18,096 nt of DNA, taken from assembly GCA_900313545.1 (NCBI GenBank), contig OMRS01000282.1, forward strand, positions 1-18,096, read 5' to 3'. The DNA comes from an uncultured Eubacteriales bacterium (GTDB taxonomy: Bacteria; Bacillota_A; Clostridia; Christensenellales; Aristaeellaceae). The notes under the pieces were generated by a model. The model saw only the letters and a list, made by a program, of their open reading frames with translations, searched no databases and was not told the DNA's origin. Positions 1 to 7,313 of the stretch are shown here, piece by piece; positions within the stretch are counted from its first letter, which is position 1, and every line of letters begins with the position of its first letter. Made by a program: the position numbers and the translations under genes.

Positions 1-2
1 AA

Positions 3-569
3 GAACAGATCGTCATCGGGACCACAAAGCACAACTGTTCCGTCATGGAACCGGGCTGCATCCGCCACGGCGGGTCCGGGATGACCTATATCGGGGGCAT
101 CTCGGGGGATGCGCAAAGGGTGCAGCGCCTCGCCGATGCGCTGACGCAGTGCGGACTGGAGTGCGAATGGTGTCCGGATGTCCGGCGCCTCATCTACGAG
201 AAACTGGTCATCAACGCGTCCTCCAGCGTGCTTTCGGGCATCCTTCAGGTGCCTCAGGGGTTTGTCCTGTCAAATCCCCACGCCTGGACGCTGTGCAAAA
301 CCCTCATCCGGGAGACGGTGGCGGTCGCCGCCGCGCAGGGCATCCGCCTTGACCCGGAGGAAAAGGTGGAGGAGGTCAGAAAACTGCTCGAGGGCAATCC
401 GGGCGGACTGACCAGCATTTACGCGGACCTGCGCGACGGCAGGCGGACCGAGGTCGATACGATCTCCGGCGCGGTCGTGGCGGCAGGCCGGAAACTTGCC
501 GTTCCCACGCCCATGCAGGAGACCATGGTGAAAGTGGTCCATGCCATGGAGGGAAAGGCGGACTTATGA
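3..569 (+). CDS. Ketopantoate reductase family protein (ApbA/PanE), 3' part
   Basis: The reading frame is already open at the left edge, so the N-terminal Rossmann half (NADPH site) lies outside the window. What remains is the end of the nucleotide domain, with a GTTKHN...PGCIRHGG stretch typical of the family, and the whole C-terminal helical domain. That domain carries the conserved lysine-asparagine segment (YEKLVINAS) and the late D-(R)DGRRTEVDTISG-VV motif of 2-dehydropantoate 2-reductases. The family reduces 2-oxo acids such as ketopantoate with NADPH. The usual SMxxD is here LTSIYAD, a mild departure, so the substrate may not be ketopantoate. A cyclase-family hydrolase follows after 39 bases on the same strand, so the two are probably co-transcribed; a catabolic role rather than coenzyme A synthesis is possible. 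The family call is firm, the substrate is not. Confidence 0.85.
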   Translation, partial: EQIVIGTTKHNCSVMEPGCIRHGGSGMTYIGGISGDAQRVQRLADALTQCGLECEWCPDVRRLIYEKLVINASSSVLSGILQVPQGFVLSNPHAWTLCKTLIRETVAVAAAQGIRLDPEEKVEEVRKLLEGNPGGLTSIYADLRDGRRTEVDTISGAVVAAGRKLAVPTPMQETMVKVVHAMEGKADL

Positions 570-608
570 GGCCCGGAGGACGGGCGCAACGGCCAAGGAG
601 GGAGAAAC

Positions 609-1298
609 ATGGAACCTGTATATGAACTGAACGGCTACCGGGTGGTCGATCTGACCAAGACGCTGGACCCGAAGACGGAGAGCAGACGCTGCCATCTGAT
701 CCGCTACAACACCGGCGGCCCCATCCCGGACTACCATACGGCAATGGACCTGACCAGCCACCTGGGCACCCACTGCGAGTGCCCGTACCATCATTTTGAC
801 AACGGCAAATCCGTGGGAGAGCTGCCCCTGACCGCTTTCATGGGGCGCGGCATCTACGTGATCCTGGAGGACGCGGCGCCCAACAGCTATATCACGCCGG
901 AGATGCTGGACAGGGCCTGCGGGGACTGGGTCAGGCCGGGGGACATCGTGATTCTGGACAGCCCGTACCGGCTCGCGCCCTTTACGCCCGATACGAACAC
1001 GGAAAAGGACCGGCGCCTGTTTGTCAACGGGGACACCGCCCGGTGGATGCGCAGCCACGGGGTGAAGTGCGTCGGCTTCGGGGACGGCGTGTCCATCGAG
1101 AACCGCAATGAGGACGTGAAACCCTTCCATGACATCTGCATGGAGGCGGACATCACCTTCCTTGAGGTGCTCAAAAACCTGGAGCATCTCAGAAGCGACA
1201 CCTTCTTCATGTCCTACAGCGCGCTGCCGATCCTTGGACTGGATTCCTGCCCGGTCAGGGCCTACGCCATCGAGGGCCTGCCGGGATTCACCCGCTGA
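609..1298 (+). CDS. Cyclase-family metal-dependent hydrolase (kynurenine formamidase-like)
   Basis: This 229-residue protein has the signature of the cyclase family (PF04199): an early V-DLT-TL segment (residues 13-18), then SHLGTHCECPYHHF (about residues 56-69), matching the HxGTHxDxPxH metal-binding motif with Glu in place of the usual Asp. A PGDIVILDSPY stretch and a G-GFGDGVSIE stretch follow, as in family members that open cyclic amides or cleave N-formylkynurenine. The length is normal for the family. The ATG is preceded by AAGGAGG about 7 bases upstream. It lies 39 bases after a ketopantoate-reductase-like gene and ends before a strong terminator, so the two form the end of one transcript. 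The substrate cannot be told from sequence. Confidence 0.85.
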   Translation: MEPVYELNGYRVVDLTKTLDPKTESRRCHLIRYNTGGPIPDYHTAMDLTSHLGTHCECPYHHFDNGKSVGELPLTAFMGRGIYVILEDAAPNSYITPEMLDRACGDWVRPGDIVILDSPYRLAPFTPDTNTEKDRRLFVNGDTARWMRSHGVKCVGFGDGVSIENRNEDVKPFHDICMEADITFLEVLKNLEHLRSDTFFMSYSALPILGLDSCPVRAYAIEGLPGFTR

Positions 1299-1331
1299 GC
1301 ACCGCTCTGCCGGAAAACCGACGACCGTACG

Positions 1332-1390
1332 CATCCAGCCAGGCGGAAGGGGGCACATGCCCCGCTTTCCCGCCTGGCTGGATGTTTTTT
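1332..1390 (+). terminator. Strong intrinsic terminator after the cyclase gene
   Basis: A perfect 14-bp stem (arms 1332-1345 and 1371-1384), extended inward by a further G-C-rich stem with one bulge, is followed directly by TTTTTT at 1385-1390. It sits 33 bases after the cyclase stop codon and separates it from the potassium operon. Confidence 0.92.
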
Positions 1391-1464
1391 GTCCCGCGGG
1401 CACCCCGGAGGAGGAATATGCCCGGGAGTCTCAGCGGGCAGATGCGGGGTGGCGCCAGGCGTTC

Positions 1465-1502
1465 TTTAGACTTTCTTAACGCATCCGGGGCATCGTTAAC
1501 GC
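1465..1502 (+). promoter_or_regulatory. Candidate KdpE-type operator upstream of the trk operon
   Basis: TTTAGACTTTCTTAACGC (1465-1482) is a T-rich island in GC-rich DNA. It matches, from memory, about 14 of 18 positions of the E. coli KdpE site at kdpFABC. TTAACGC recurs at 1496-1502, exactly 20 bases (two helical turns) from its copy at 1476-1482, as expected for tandem binding by an OmpR/PhoB-type regulator. The first site is centred near -62 relative to the likely start set by the -10 at 1523-1528, a normal activator position. The kdpE-like gene closes the same operon, so autoregulation is plausible. Confidence 0.5.
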
Positions 1503-1522
1503 CGGCCTTATTCTTCCTGCCG

Positions 1523-1528
1523 TATACT
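1523..1528 (+). promoter_or_regulatory. -10 element (TATACT) of the trk operon promoter
   Basis: TATACT lies 30 bases before the likely GTG start of trkH. No recognisable -35 hexamer sits 16-18 bases upstream (GC-rich sequence there), which fits an activator-dependent promoter and the KdpE-like site further upstream. Confidence 0.5.
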
Positions 1529-1557
1529 TGACGCAGACAGGAAAGGGGGAAGCGGGC

Positions 1558-2889
1558 GTGTATCATGGAAAGCGGCTGAACCTGACGACGTTTCAGGTGA
1601 TCGTGCTGGGATTTTTCGCGCTGATTGCGGTCGGGACGCTGGTCCTGATGCTGCCGGTGTCCAGCATACGGCCGGGCAGCGCGGGCTTTGGAGACTGCCT
1701 GTTCACCGCGGTGTCCGCGGTGTGCGTCACGGGACTGGTGGTCACGGATACCGCGACCAGCTGGACGACGGCCGGGCAGGCTGTGATTCTGGTCCTCATT
1801 CAGATCGGGGGGCTGGGCGTCGTGACGGCGGCGGTGTGCCTGGCCTTTGTCTCACGGCGCAAAATCGGCCTGATGCAGCGCAGTGTCCTGCAGGAAGCGA
1901 TTTCGGCGCACCAGGTCGGGGGCATCGTCCCTCTGACGCGGTTCATTGTCCGCACCGCCCTCGGGATCGAGGCGGCCGGAGCGGCGGTGATGCTGCCCGT
2001 GTTCGTCCGGGAATTCGGCTGGCGCCGGGGGGCCTGGGCGGCGGTGTTCCATGCCGTTTCCGCCTTCTGCAACGCGGGCTTTGACCTGACGGGCGTGCGC
2101 GGCCGCTTCTCCTCCATGACGGGATACGCGGGAAGCATCCCTGTGAATGCCGCGCTGATGCTGCTGATCACGCTGGGCGGCATCGGCTTTATCGTCTGGG
2201 AGGATGTCTCAAGGCACGGCCTCCACTGGAAGCGTTACCATCTGCAGAGCAGGATCGTGCTGATCACCTCCGCCGTGCTGGTGGCGGTTCCCTTTGTCTG
2301 GCTGCTGTGCTTTGAAACGAAGGAGATGCCGGCGGATGAGCGGGTGCTGTGTTCCCTGTTCCAGTCGGTGACGCTGCGCACGGCAGGCTTCAACACGATG
2401 GACCTTGGAAAAATCAGCGCGGGCGGGCAGGTGCTGATGATCCTGTGGATGCTCATCGGCGGCTCGCCCGGGTCCACGGCGGGGGGCATGAAGACCACCA
2501 CGGCGGCGGTGCTGCTGCTGACGACCCTGGCGGTGTTCCGCAGGAAGGAGGACACCACGTGCTTCGGCCGGCGCATCGGAGAGGATGCCGTGCGAAGCGC
2601 CGCGGGCATCCTGCTTCTGTATGGCTTTCTGTTCCTGGCAGGGGGCATGTCCATCAGCACACTGGAGCACCTGCCCCTTGGCGCCTGCCTGTTTGAGACA
2701 GCCTCCGCCCTGGGAACGGTGGGGCTGAGCCTGGGGATCACCGGAGAACTTGGGCAGGTGTCCCGGGGAATCCTGATCCTGCTGATGTTCCTGGGCAGGG
2801 TGGGAGGACTGACGCTCATCTATGCGGCACAGCGGGTGAGGCCCTCGCAGCGGGGCATGCTCCCGATGGAAAAAATCATGGTCGGTTAA
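1558..2889 (+). CDS. trkH: TrkH/KtrB-type potassium uptake channel subunit
   Basis: Integral membrane K+ (or Na+-coupled K+) translocating subunit of a Trk/Ktr system. The protein, about 443 residues, shows the four pore-loop repeats of this superfamily in order: SAVCVTGLVVTD, SAFCNAGFDLTG, TLRTAGFNTMDL and ASALGTVGLSLGIT, each with a filter glycine and separated by hydrophobic segments. The GGSPGSTAGGMKTTT stretch between repeats 3 and 4 is also typical. I chose the GTG at 1558 because AAGGGGG ends about 8 bases before it. An upstream in-frame TTG at 1528 overlaps the -10 hexamer, so it would lie before the transcript start. The partner trkA begins 13 bases after the stop, followed by a two-component pair. 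The call is firm; ion and coupling mode are inferred from the family. Confidence 0.93.
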   Translation: MYHGKRLNLTTFQVIVLGFFALIAVGTLVLMLPVSSIRPGSAGFGDCLFTAVSAVCVTGLVVTDTATSWTTAGQAVILVLIQIGGLGVVTAAVCLAFVSRRKIGLMQRSVLQEAISAHQVGGIVPLTRFIVRTALGIEAAGAAVMLPVFVREFGWRRGAWAAVFHAVSAFCNAGFDLTGVRGRFSSMTGYAGSIPVNAALMLLITLGGIGFIVWEDVSRHGLHWKRYHLQSRIVLITSAVLVAVPFVWLLCFETKEMPADERVLCSLFQSVTLRTAGFNTMDLGKISAGGQVLMILWMLIGGSPGSTAGGMKTTTAAVLLLTTLAVFRRKEDTTCFGRRIGEDAVRSAAGILLLYGFLFLAGGMSISTLEHLPLGACLFETASALGTVGLSLGITGELGQVSRGILILLMFLGRVGGLTLIYAAQRVRPSQRGMLPMEKIMVG

Positions 2890-2902
2890 GGAGAGGAAAG
2901 AG

Positions 2903-3550
2903 ATGAAATCCATTTTGCTGATCGGACTGGGACGGTTTGGCAAGTGCGTTGCCGAAAAGCTGAACGAGCTGCACCATCAGGTGATGGCCGTGGACAAACT
3001 CGAGGAGCGGGTCAACGAGGTGCTGCCCATCGTGACGGGGGCGCAGATCGGGGATTCCACCAACCGGAGCTTCCTTCAGAGCCTGGGCGTTGAAACCTAC
3101 GACGTCTGCTTTGTGACCATCGGGGACGATTTCCAGAGCTCGCTGGAGACCACATCCCTGCTCAAGGACCTGGGCGCCCGCAAGGTGGTGGCCAGGGCCT
3201 CCAGGGAGATCCACAAACAGTTCCTGCTGCGCAACGGCGCGGACGAGGTCGTCTACCCAGAGGAGCAGCTGGCGGCGTGGACGGCCATCCGCTATACCAC
3301 GGACCACGTGAAGGACTATCTCGCTCTGGACAGCGAATACGTCGTGTGCGACCTGTCCGTGCCCCAGGAGTGGGCCGGCAGGACGGTGGGGGGACTTGAG
3401 GTCCGCAGAAAGCACAGCCTCAACATCCTGGCGGTGCGGATGAAGGGCAAACCCAGCAGGGCGGTGAGCAGCGACACCCTCCTTGAAAAAGACGAGACGA
3501 TTCTTGTCATGGGAAAGTGGAAGGATATCCAGAAATGCTTTAAAATATAG
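2903..3550 (+). CDS. trkA: TrkA/KtrA regulatory subunit (RCK domain) of potassium uptake
   Basis: Cytoplasmic gating subunit that binds nucleotides and controls the TrkH/KtrB channel. At 215 residues it has a single RCK unit, the size of KtrA rather than the two-unit TrkA of E. coli. The N-terminal Rossmann fold shows GLGRFG (residues 8-13) and the acidic residue ending strand 2 (AVD, Asp31). The Gly-Asp at GAQIGDST and the ARAS...FLLRNGADEVVYPEE stretch are typical of TrkA-N. Residues from about 140 to the end form the RCK_C ligand domain. The ATG follows GGAGAGGAAAGAG, 13 bases after trkH, so the two are translated from one message. The kinase gene starts 22 bases downstream. Confidence 0.93.
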   Translation: MKSILLIGLGRFGKCVAEKLNELHHQVMAVDKLEERVNEVLPIVTGAQIGDSTNRSFLQSLGVETYDVCFVTIGDDFQSSLETTSLLKDLGARKVVARASREIHKQFLLRNGADEVVYPEEQLAAWTAIRYTTDHVKDYLALDSEYVVCDLSVPQEWAGRTVGGLEVRRKHSLNILAVRMKGKPSRAVSSDTLLEKDETILVMGKWKDIQKCFKI

Positions 3551-3572
3551 CTGACGGAAGGGGGACGGGAGG

Positions 3573-5570
3573 ATGAACGGCAGAACGGGTCAGGACACGG
3601 CGGACAGGCATATCCTCATCTGCCTGTCCTCCTCCACATCCAATGCCCGGGTGATCCATGCGGGTGCGAAGATCGCCTCGGCCTTTCAGGGAACGCTGAC
3701 CGCGCTGTTTGTGGAAACCCCGGCCAGTTCCCTCATGTCGGACGACGACAAAAAGCGCCTGCGCAGCAACATGAACCTGGCGGAGAAGCTGGGGGCCAGG
3801 CTGGACACCGTGACGGGGGATGACGTGCCCTACCAGATCGCGCAATACGCGCGGATTTCGGATATCTCCTGCGTGGTGATCGGGCAGACCTCCGGGTCCC
3901 CCGGGCTGTTCCGGCGGCGCAAATCGCTGACGGACCGGCTGGTCGCCTACGCGCCGGACCTTGACTACTACATCATCCCCGATCACGGCACGACGGCCTA
4001 CGTGGCGCGCAGGCCGTCCGGGTTTGACCGCAGGCGGGTGCTGCTGGACGTGACAGTGTTCCTCGCCTCGCTGGGAATCTGTACGGCCATCGGCTTTCTG
4101 TTTTCCCACCTGGGGTTTACGGATGCCAACATCATCATGGTGTACCTGCTGGGACTGCTGGCCGTCTCCGTGGGCACCAGCCACCGGGCCTACAGCATGG
4201 TCTGGGCGGTGGTGAGCGTGCTGCTGTTTGACCTGCTGTTCACCACGCCGCGCCTGACGTTTGTCGCCTACGAGACCGGCTATCCCGTGACATTCGTGGT
4301 GATGCTCGCCGCCGCCTTCATCATCAGCACCCTGGCCATCCGCCTCAAGCAGAACGCCGGCCAGGCGGCGAAGGCGGCCAGAAGGATGAGCGTGGTGCTG
4401 GAGACGGACCGCCTTCTGGCAAAGGCCAAGACGGAGGGGGAAATCCGAAACGTCCTGGCCCACCAGCTCACGCAGCTGCTCCGGCGGAGCCTGGTCATCT
4501 ATCCGGCGGCGGACGACCGCCTGGGGGATCCCGTCTTTGTCCCGGCGGCGGAGGATACCGTCCCCTACCACACCGAGGAGGAAAAGAAGGCGGCGGTCCT
4601 GGCCTTTACGCGGAACAAGCGGTCCGGGGCCACCACGGATGTGGCGCCCGAGGCGGATTACCTGTATTACAGCATGCGGGTGCGGGAACATGCCTACGGG
4701 GTGGTCGGGGTGGCCGTCCACGGGTCCCCCCTGGACGCCTCCGAGCAGAGCGTGCTGGCGTCGGTGGTGGGGGAATGCTCCCTGGCGCTGGAGAATGCCA
4801 GGAACGCCCGGGAAAAAGAGGAAACCATGGTCCTGGCGGAGAACGAACGGCTGCGGGCGAACCTGCTCCGGGCCGTTTCCCATGACCTGCGCACGCCGCT
4901 GACCTCCATCATGGGCAATGCCGACAACCTGCTCTCCTGCGGGGAGAGCCTGGATGCGCAGACCCGGAGGCAGCTGTATACGGACATCTATGACGATGCC
5001 CAGTGGCTGACGGGCATGGTGGAAAACCTGCTGTCGGCCAGCCGCATGAAGGAGGACCGGCTGAACCTGAACATGAACACGGAGCTGATGAGCGACATGG
5101 TCGACGAGGCGCTGGGGCACATGGGAAGGCGGCTGGAGGGCTTCCGGGTGGAAAAGGAGAAACCGGACACCCTCCTGTTTGTCAGGGCGGATGCCCGGCT
5201 GATCGTGCAGGTCGTGATCAACCTGCTGGACAACGCGTCGAAATACGCGCCGGCGGGCTCCCGGATTGACATCGGCCTGAGGGGGACCCGGGAGAGCGTG
5301 ACCGTGCGCATCGCCGATGAAGGGCCAGGGATCCCGGAGGACCAGAAGGCCCACATTTTTGACCTGTTCTTCACCAGCGGGAACCCCACGGGGGACAGCC
5401 GGCGGGGGCTGGGCATCGGGCTTTCCCTGTGCCAGTCTATCCTCCGGGCCCACGGGGGAACCATCTCGGTATCGGACCGCCAGCCGCATGGCGCGGTCTT
5501 TGAATTTAGCCTGCCCAGGCTGGAGGTGAACGTGAATGAACAAGCCGCTCATTCTGATTGTGGAGGATGA
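3573..5570 (+). CDS. KdpD-like sensor histidine kinase lacking the KdpD N-terminal sensor domain
   Basis: Membrane histidine kinase of 665 residues, against roughly 890 for full KdpD. Domains in order: a universal-stress-protein-like domain (about 13-130, opening HILICLSSSTSNARVIHAGA); four membrane segments (about 155-255, the DUF4118 region of KdpD); a GAF-like domain (about 270-410); HisKA with the phospho-accepting His437 in AVSHDLRTPLTS; and HATPase with NLLDNASKYAP, ADEGPGIPED and RGLGIGLSL. The ~220-residue KdpD domain with its Walker A motif, which begins classical KdpD, is absent: the ATG follows AAGGGGG and trkA ends just before it. It overlaps the regulator gene by 35 bases. The operon suggests it senses K+ or a related stress to set Trk expression; the signal is inferred. 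Confidence 0.88.
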   Translation: MNGRTGQDTADRHILICLSSSTSNARVIHAGAKIASAFQGTLTALFVETPASSLMSDDDKKRLRSNMNLAEKLGARLDTVTGDDVPYQIAQYARISDISCVVIGQTSGSPGLFRRRKSLTDRLVAYAPDLDYYIIPDHGTTAYVARRPSGFDRRRVLLDVTVFLASLGICTAIGFLFSHLGFTDANIIMVYLLGLLAVSVGTSHRAYSMVWAVVSVLLFDLLFTTPRLTFVAYETGYPVTFVVMLAAAFIISTLAIRLKQNAGQAAKAARRMSVVLETDRLLAKAKTEGEIRNVLAHQLTQLLRRSLVIYPAADDRLGDPVFVPAAEDTVPYHTEEEKKAAVLAFTRNKRSGATTDVAPEADYLYYSMRVREHAYGVVGVAVHGSPLDASEQSVLASVVGECSLALENARNAREKEETMVLAENERLRANLLRAVSHDLRTPLTSIMGNADNLLSCGESLDAQTRRQLYTDIYDDAQWLTGMVENLLSASRMKEDRLNLNMNTELMSDMVDEALGHMGRRLEGFRVEKEKPDTLLFVRADARLIVQVVINLLDNASKYAPAGSRIDIGLRGTRESVTVRIADEGPGIPEDQKAHIFDLFFTSGNPTGDSRRGLGIGLSLCQSILRAHGGTISVSDRQPHGAVFEFSLPRLEVNVNEQAAHSDCGG

Positions 5571-6237
5571 TGCGCCCATCCGCAACCTGATCTGCGTCAC
5601 GCTGGAGGCGCACGGGTACCGGCAGCTCATCGCCCCCGATGCGGGAACCGCCATTCTGGAGGCCGCGTCCCACAATCCGGAGATCATGCTGCTGGACCTG
5701 GGGCTGCCGGACATGGACGGGGTGGAGGTGATCCGGAAGGTCCGCTCCTGGTCCGACATGCCCATCATCGTCATCAGCGCCAGAAGCGATGATGCGGACA
5801 AGATTGAGGCCCTGGACGCGGGCGCGGATGACTACCTGACCAAGCCGTTTTCGGTGGATGAGCTGCTGGCGAGGCTGCGGGTCACCCTGCGCCGCCTCAC
5901 AAAGATGCAGGGCGACGGTCCGGACATGTCGGTCATGACCAACGGGGACCTGAAGATCGATTTTGCCGCCGGCTGCGCGTACCTGGCAGGGGAGGAGCTG
6001 CACCTGACCCCGATCGAGTACCGGCTTTTGTGCCTGCTGGCCAGAAACTGCGGCAAGGTGCTGACCCACAAATACATCACCCAGCAGGTCTGGGGTGCGG
6101 CATGGGAGAACAATGTGGCGTCGCTGCGGGTGTTCATGGCCACGCTGCGCAAAAAGCTGGACACCTCCGCGGGGGAAACGCCCTATATTCAGACCCGCGT
6201 GGGGATCGGGTACCGGATGGTGAAGGTAAGCGAATGA
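5536..6237 (+). CDS. KdpE-like response regulator, OmpR/PhoB family
   Basis: DNA-binding response regulator of 233 residues. The receiver domain (about 4-120) has the acidic pocket ED-D (residues 10-12), phospho-acceptor Asp54 in LLDLGLPDMDG, Ser81 where Thr or Ser is expected, and Lys103 in YLTKPF. The winged-helix output domain (about 135-230) shows LTPIEYRLL, GKVLTHKYITQQVWG and RVFMATLRKKL, ending with the wing sequence TRVGIGYRM, all close to KdpE. It starts inside the 3' end of the kinase gene (35-base overlap), with GGAGGTG 7 bases before its ATG. It probably accepts phosphate from that kinase and activates the trk operon. No kdpFABC genes are in the window. Confidence 0.9.
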   Translation: MNKPLILIVEDDAPIRNLICVTLEAHGYRQLIAPDAGTAILEAASHNPEIMLLDLGLPDMDGVEVIRKVRSWSDMPIIVISARSDDADKIEALDAGADDYLTKPFSVDELLARLRVTLRRLTKMQGDGPDMSVMTNGDLKIDFAAGCAYLAGEELHLTPIEYRLLCLLARNCGKVLTHKYITQQVWGAAWENNVASLRVFMATLRKKLDTSAGETPYIQTRVGIGYRMVKVSE

Positions 6238-6295
6238 TCCCGCGGCAGGAGGGCACCTGAGGGGCACGGGGGAAATGCCTGGCTTCCCCGCAGGA

Positions 6296-6309
6296 CTAAA
6301 ACGTTTTAG
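6296..6309. promoter_or_regulatory. 14-bp perfect palindrome CTAAAACGTTTTAG
   Basis: A perfect AT-rich palindrome with a central CG in a GC-rich stretch, 58 bases after the kdpE stop. Its form (TAAAA-CG-TTTTA) is that of LacI/CcpA-family operators. It is followed by CCTTTTG, so a weak short-stem terminator for the trk operon is the other reading. No promoter is visible beside it. Confidence 0.35.
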
Positions 6310-6383
6310 CCTTTTGCGCCCGGCCGGAAAGCAGGAAACGGACGAGCCGCCCTGCCCGAAGGCGCAGACCCCGGAAGAAACAC

Positions 6384-6429
6384 AGCTGTCCCGCCCGGGC
6401 CTCATGCAGGAGGCCCGGGCGGGACAGCT
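6384..6429. terminator. Long perfect hairpin between convergent genes
   Basis: Two 19-base arms (6384-6402 and 6411-6429) are perfectly complementary around an 8-base loop. The hairpin lies between the convergent kdpE-like and thpR genes, 26 bases beyond the thpR stop. Neither side has a strong T-run (TCATTTG on plus; GTGTTTCTTCC on minus), so it is probably a bidirectional but imperfect terminator, or a 3'-end stabiliser. Confidence 0.6.
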
Positions 6430-6455
6430 TCATTTGCGGCAGGGAAGGGGAGCGC

Positions 6456-6971
6456 TCAGGGGGCTGCGGGCCCCGTCCTGCCGATGACGGAGTAGGTCAG
6501 ACCCTGTTCCGTGCGGCAGGAGCGGTACAGGCAGACCTCCCGCACGGTCATGGAGGCCTTCGGGACCTCCACCGAGGACAGGAGGTCCTCCCGGGGCAGG
6601 ACCGGCTTGCGCAAAAGGGTGATGTGGGGATTGAAGGCCTGGGGATCATGGGGGATCCCGGAGGCGGTGAGGCATTCCCGCACGCGCCTGGCCAGGGCAT
6701 TCAGGGGAGCGCACTCGTCCACCCCGGCCCAGAGGACCCTTGCCCCTGGGAAAATGCCGGGACGGGAAAGGGCGATGGAAAAGGGGCGGCTGACCGGGGG
6801 CAGAACCGGGGTCACATCTTCCGGCCATTCCCCGATAAAGGCCAGGGTCAGGTGGAGATTGGACGGGGTAAGGTACCGCCCCGTGATTCCCGCCTGCCGA
6901 AGGCGGTCCTGCAGGCGGGAGAGGGCATCCCGGAAAGCGGGGGAGGGCTCCAGGGCAACAAACAGACGCAT
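6456..6971 (-). CDS. thpR: RNA 2',3'-cyclic phosphodiesterase (ThpR/LigT)
   Basis: 2H-phosphoesterase of 171 residues that opens 2',3'-cyclic phosphates on RNA ends. Both catalytic HxTx motifs are present: HLTLAFIGE (His40) and HITLLRK (His116), in the usual spacing for this family of about 180 residues. The start MRLFVALEP is characteristic of the family, and AGGAGG lies about 9 bases upstream of this ATG; a longer in-frame extension to 7037 has no such support and would run past the -10 element. It stands alone on the minus strand, convergent with the potassium operon. Biological substrate unknown, as for most members. Confidence 0.92.
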   Translation of the reverse strand: MRLFVALEPSPAFRDALSRLQDRLRQAGITGRYLTPSNLHLTLAFIGEWPEDVTPVLPPVSRPFSIALSRPGIFPGARVLWAGVDECAPLNALARRVRECLTASGIPHDPQAFNPHITLLRKPVLPREDLLSSVEVPKASMTVREVCLYRSCRTEQGLTYSVIGRTGPAAP

Positions 6972-7027
6972 GATCCGGCCTCCTGTCCTCAAAGTCCCCT
7001 CCTGACGCTGCGGGGAGGGGCTCTTCC

Positions 7028-7036
7028 AGTATACCA
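7028..7036 (-). promoter_or_regulatory. Extended -10 promoter (TGG-TATACT) for thpR
   Basis: On the minus strand TGGTATACT reads as an extended -10 (TGn plus TATACT), about 55 bases before the thpR start. A -35 hexamer is weak, as is usual for extended -10 promoters. Confidence 0.5.
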
Positions 7037-7156
7037 TGAAACGCCCGCCGGGGGGAAAACCGCTTGAAGGACCGCCGGCCGTCCCTGCCTGGGGGCTGCC
7101 TGTGGTTTGTGTGTTTCCGGGAAAAGAGGAGGGCGGGAGAGAGCGCGGTTTTGCGG

Positions 7157-7185
7157 TTGAAGATTGGAAGTGAAGGCATTACAAT
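7157..7185 (+). promoter_or_regulatory. Vegetative-type promoter for the methyltransferase gene
   Basis: TTGAAG (7157-7162) and TACAAT (7180-7185) are separated by exactly 17 bases. Transcription would start near 7192, leaving a leader of about 120 bases before the ATG at 7314. Confidence 0.65.
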
Positions 7186-7313
7186 ACCCATAGTACCGGA
7201 TCTCTCCGCAAAGGAGCGCATCCGGAAGGACGGGGACGGAACCCGGACAAAGGGGAACGACAGGGTCCCGGCTTTTGTGCGCGTCCCCCGCGGGACGGGG
7301 AGGAGATGGGGAC

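Larger units (their letters stand above)
6972..7313. other. Divergent intergenic region between thpR and the methyltransferase gene
   Basis: No convincing gene is seen in these 342 bases. They hold the leaders and promoters of the two divergent genes: an extended -10 on the minus strand and a -35/-10 pair on the plus strand. Short ORFs here lack homology signals and ribosome binding sites. Confidence 0.6.

Noticed and set aside
1528..1557. TTG at 1528 as the trkH start
   Set aside because: It overlaps the TATACT -10 hexamer and would lie upstream of the transcript start. The GTG at 1558 has AAGGGGG at good spacing.
3540..5801. A 753-codon open frame on the minus strand opposite the kinase gene
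   Set aside because: It lies exactly antisense to a gene with full HisKA/HATPase motifs, is rich in Arg, Gly, His and Pro, and shows no domain. Long antisense frames are expected at this GC content.
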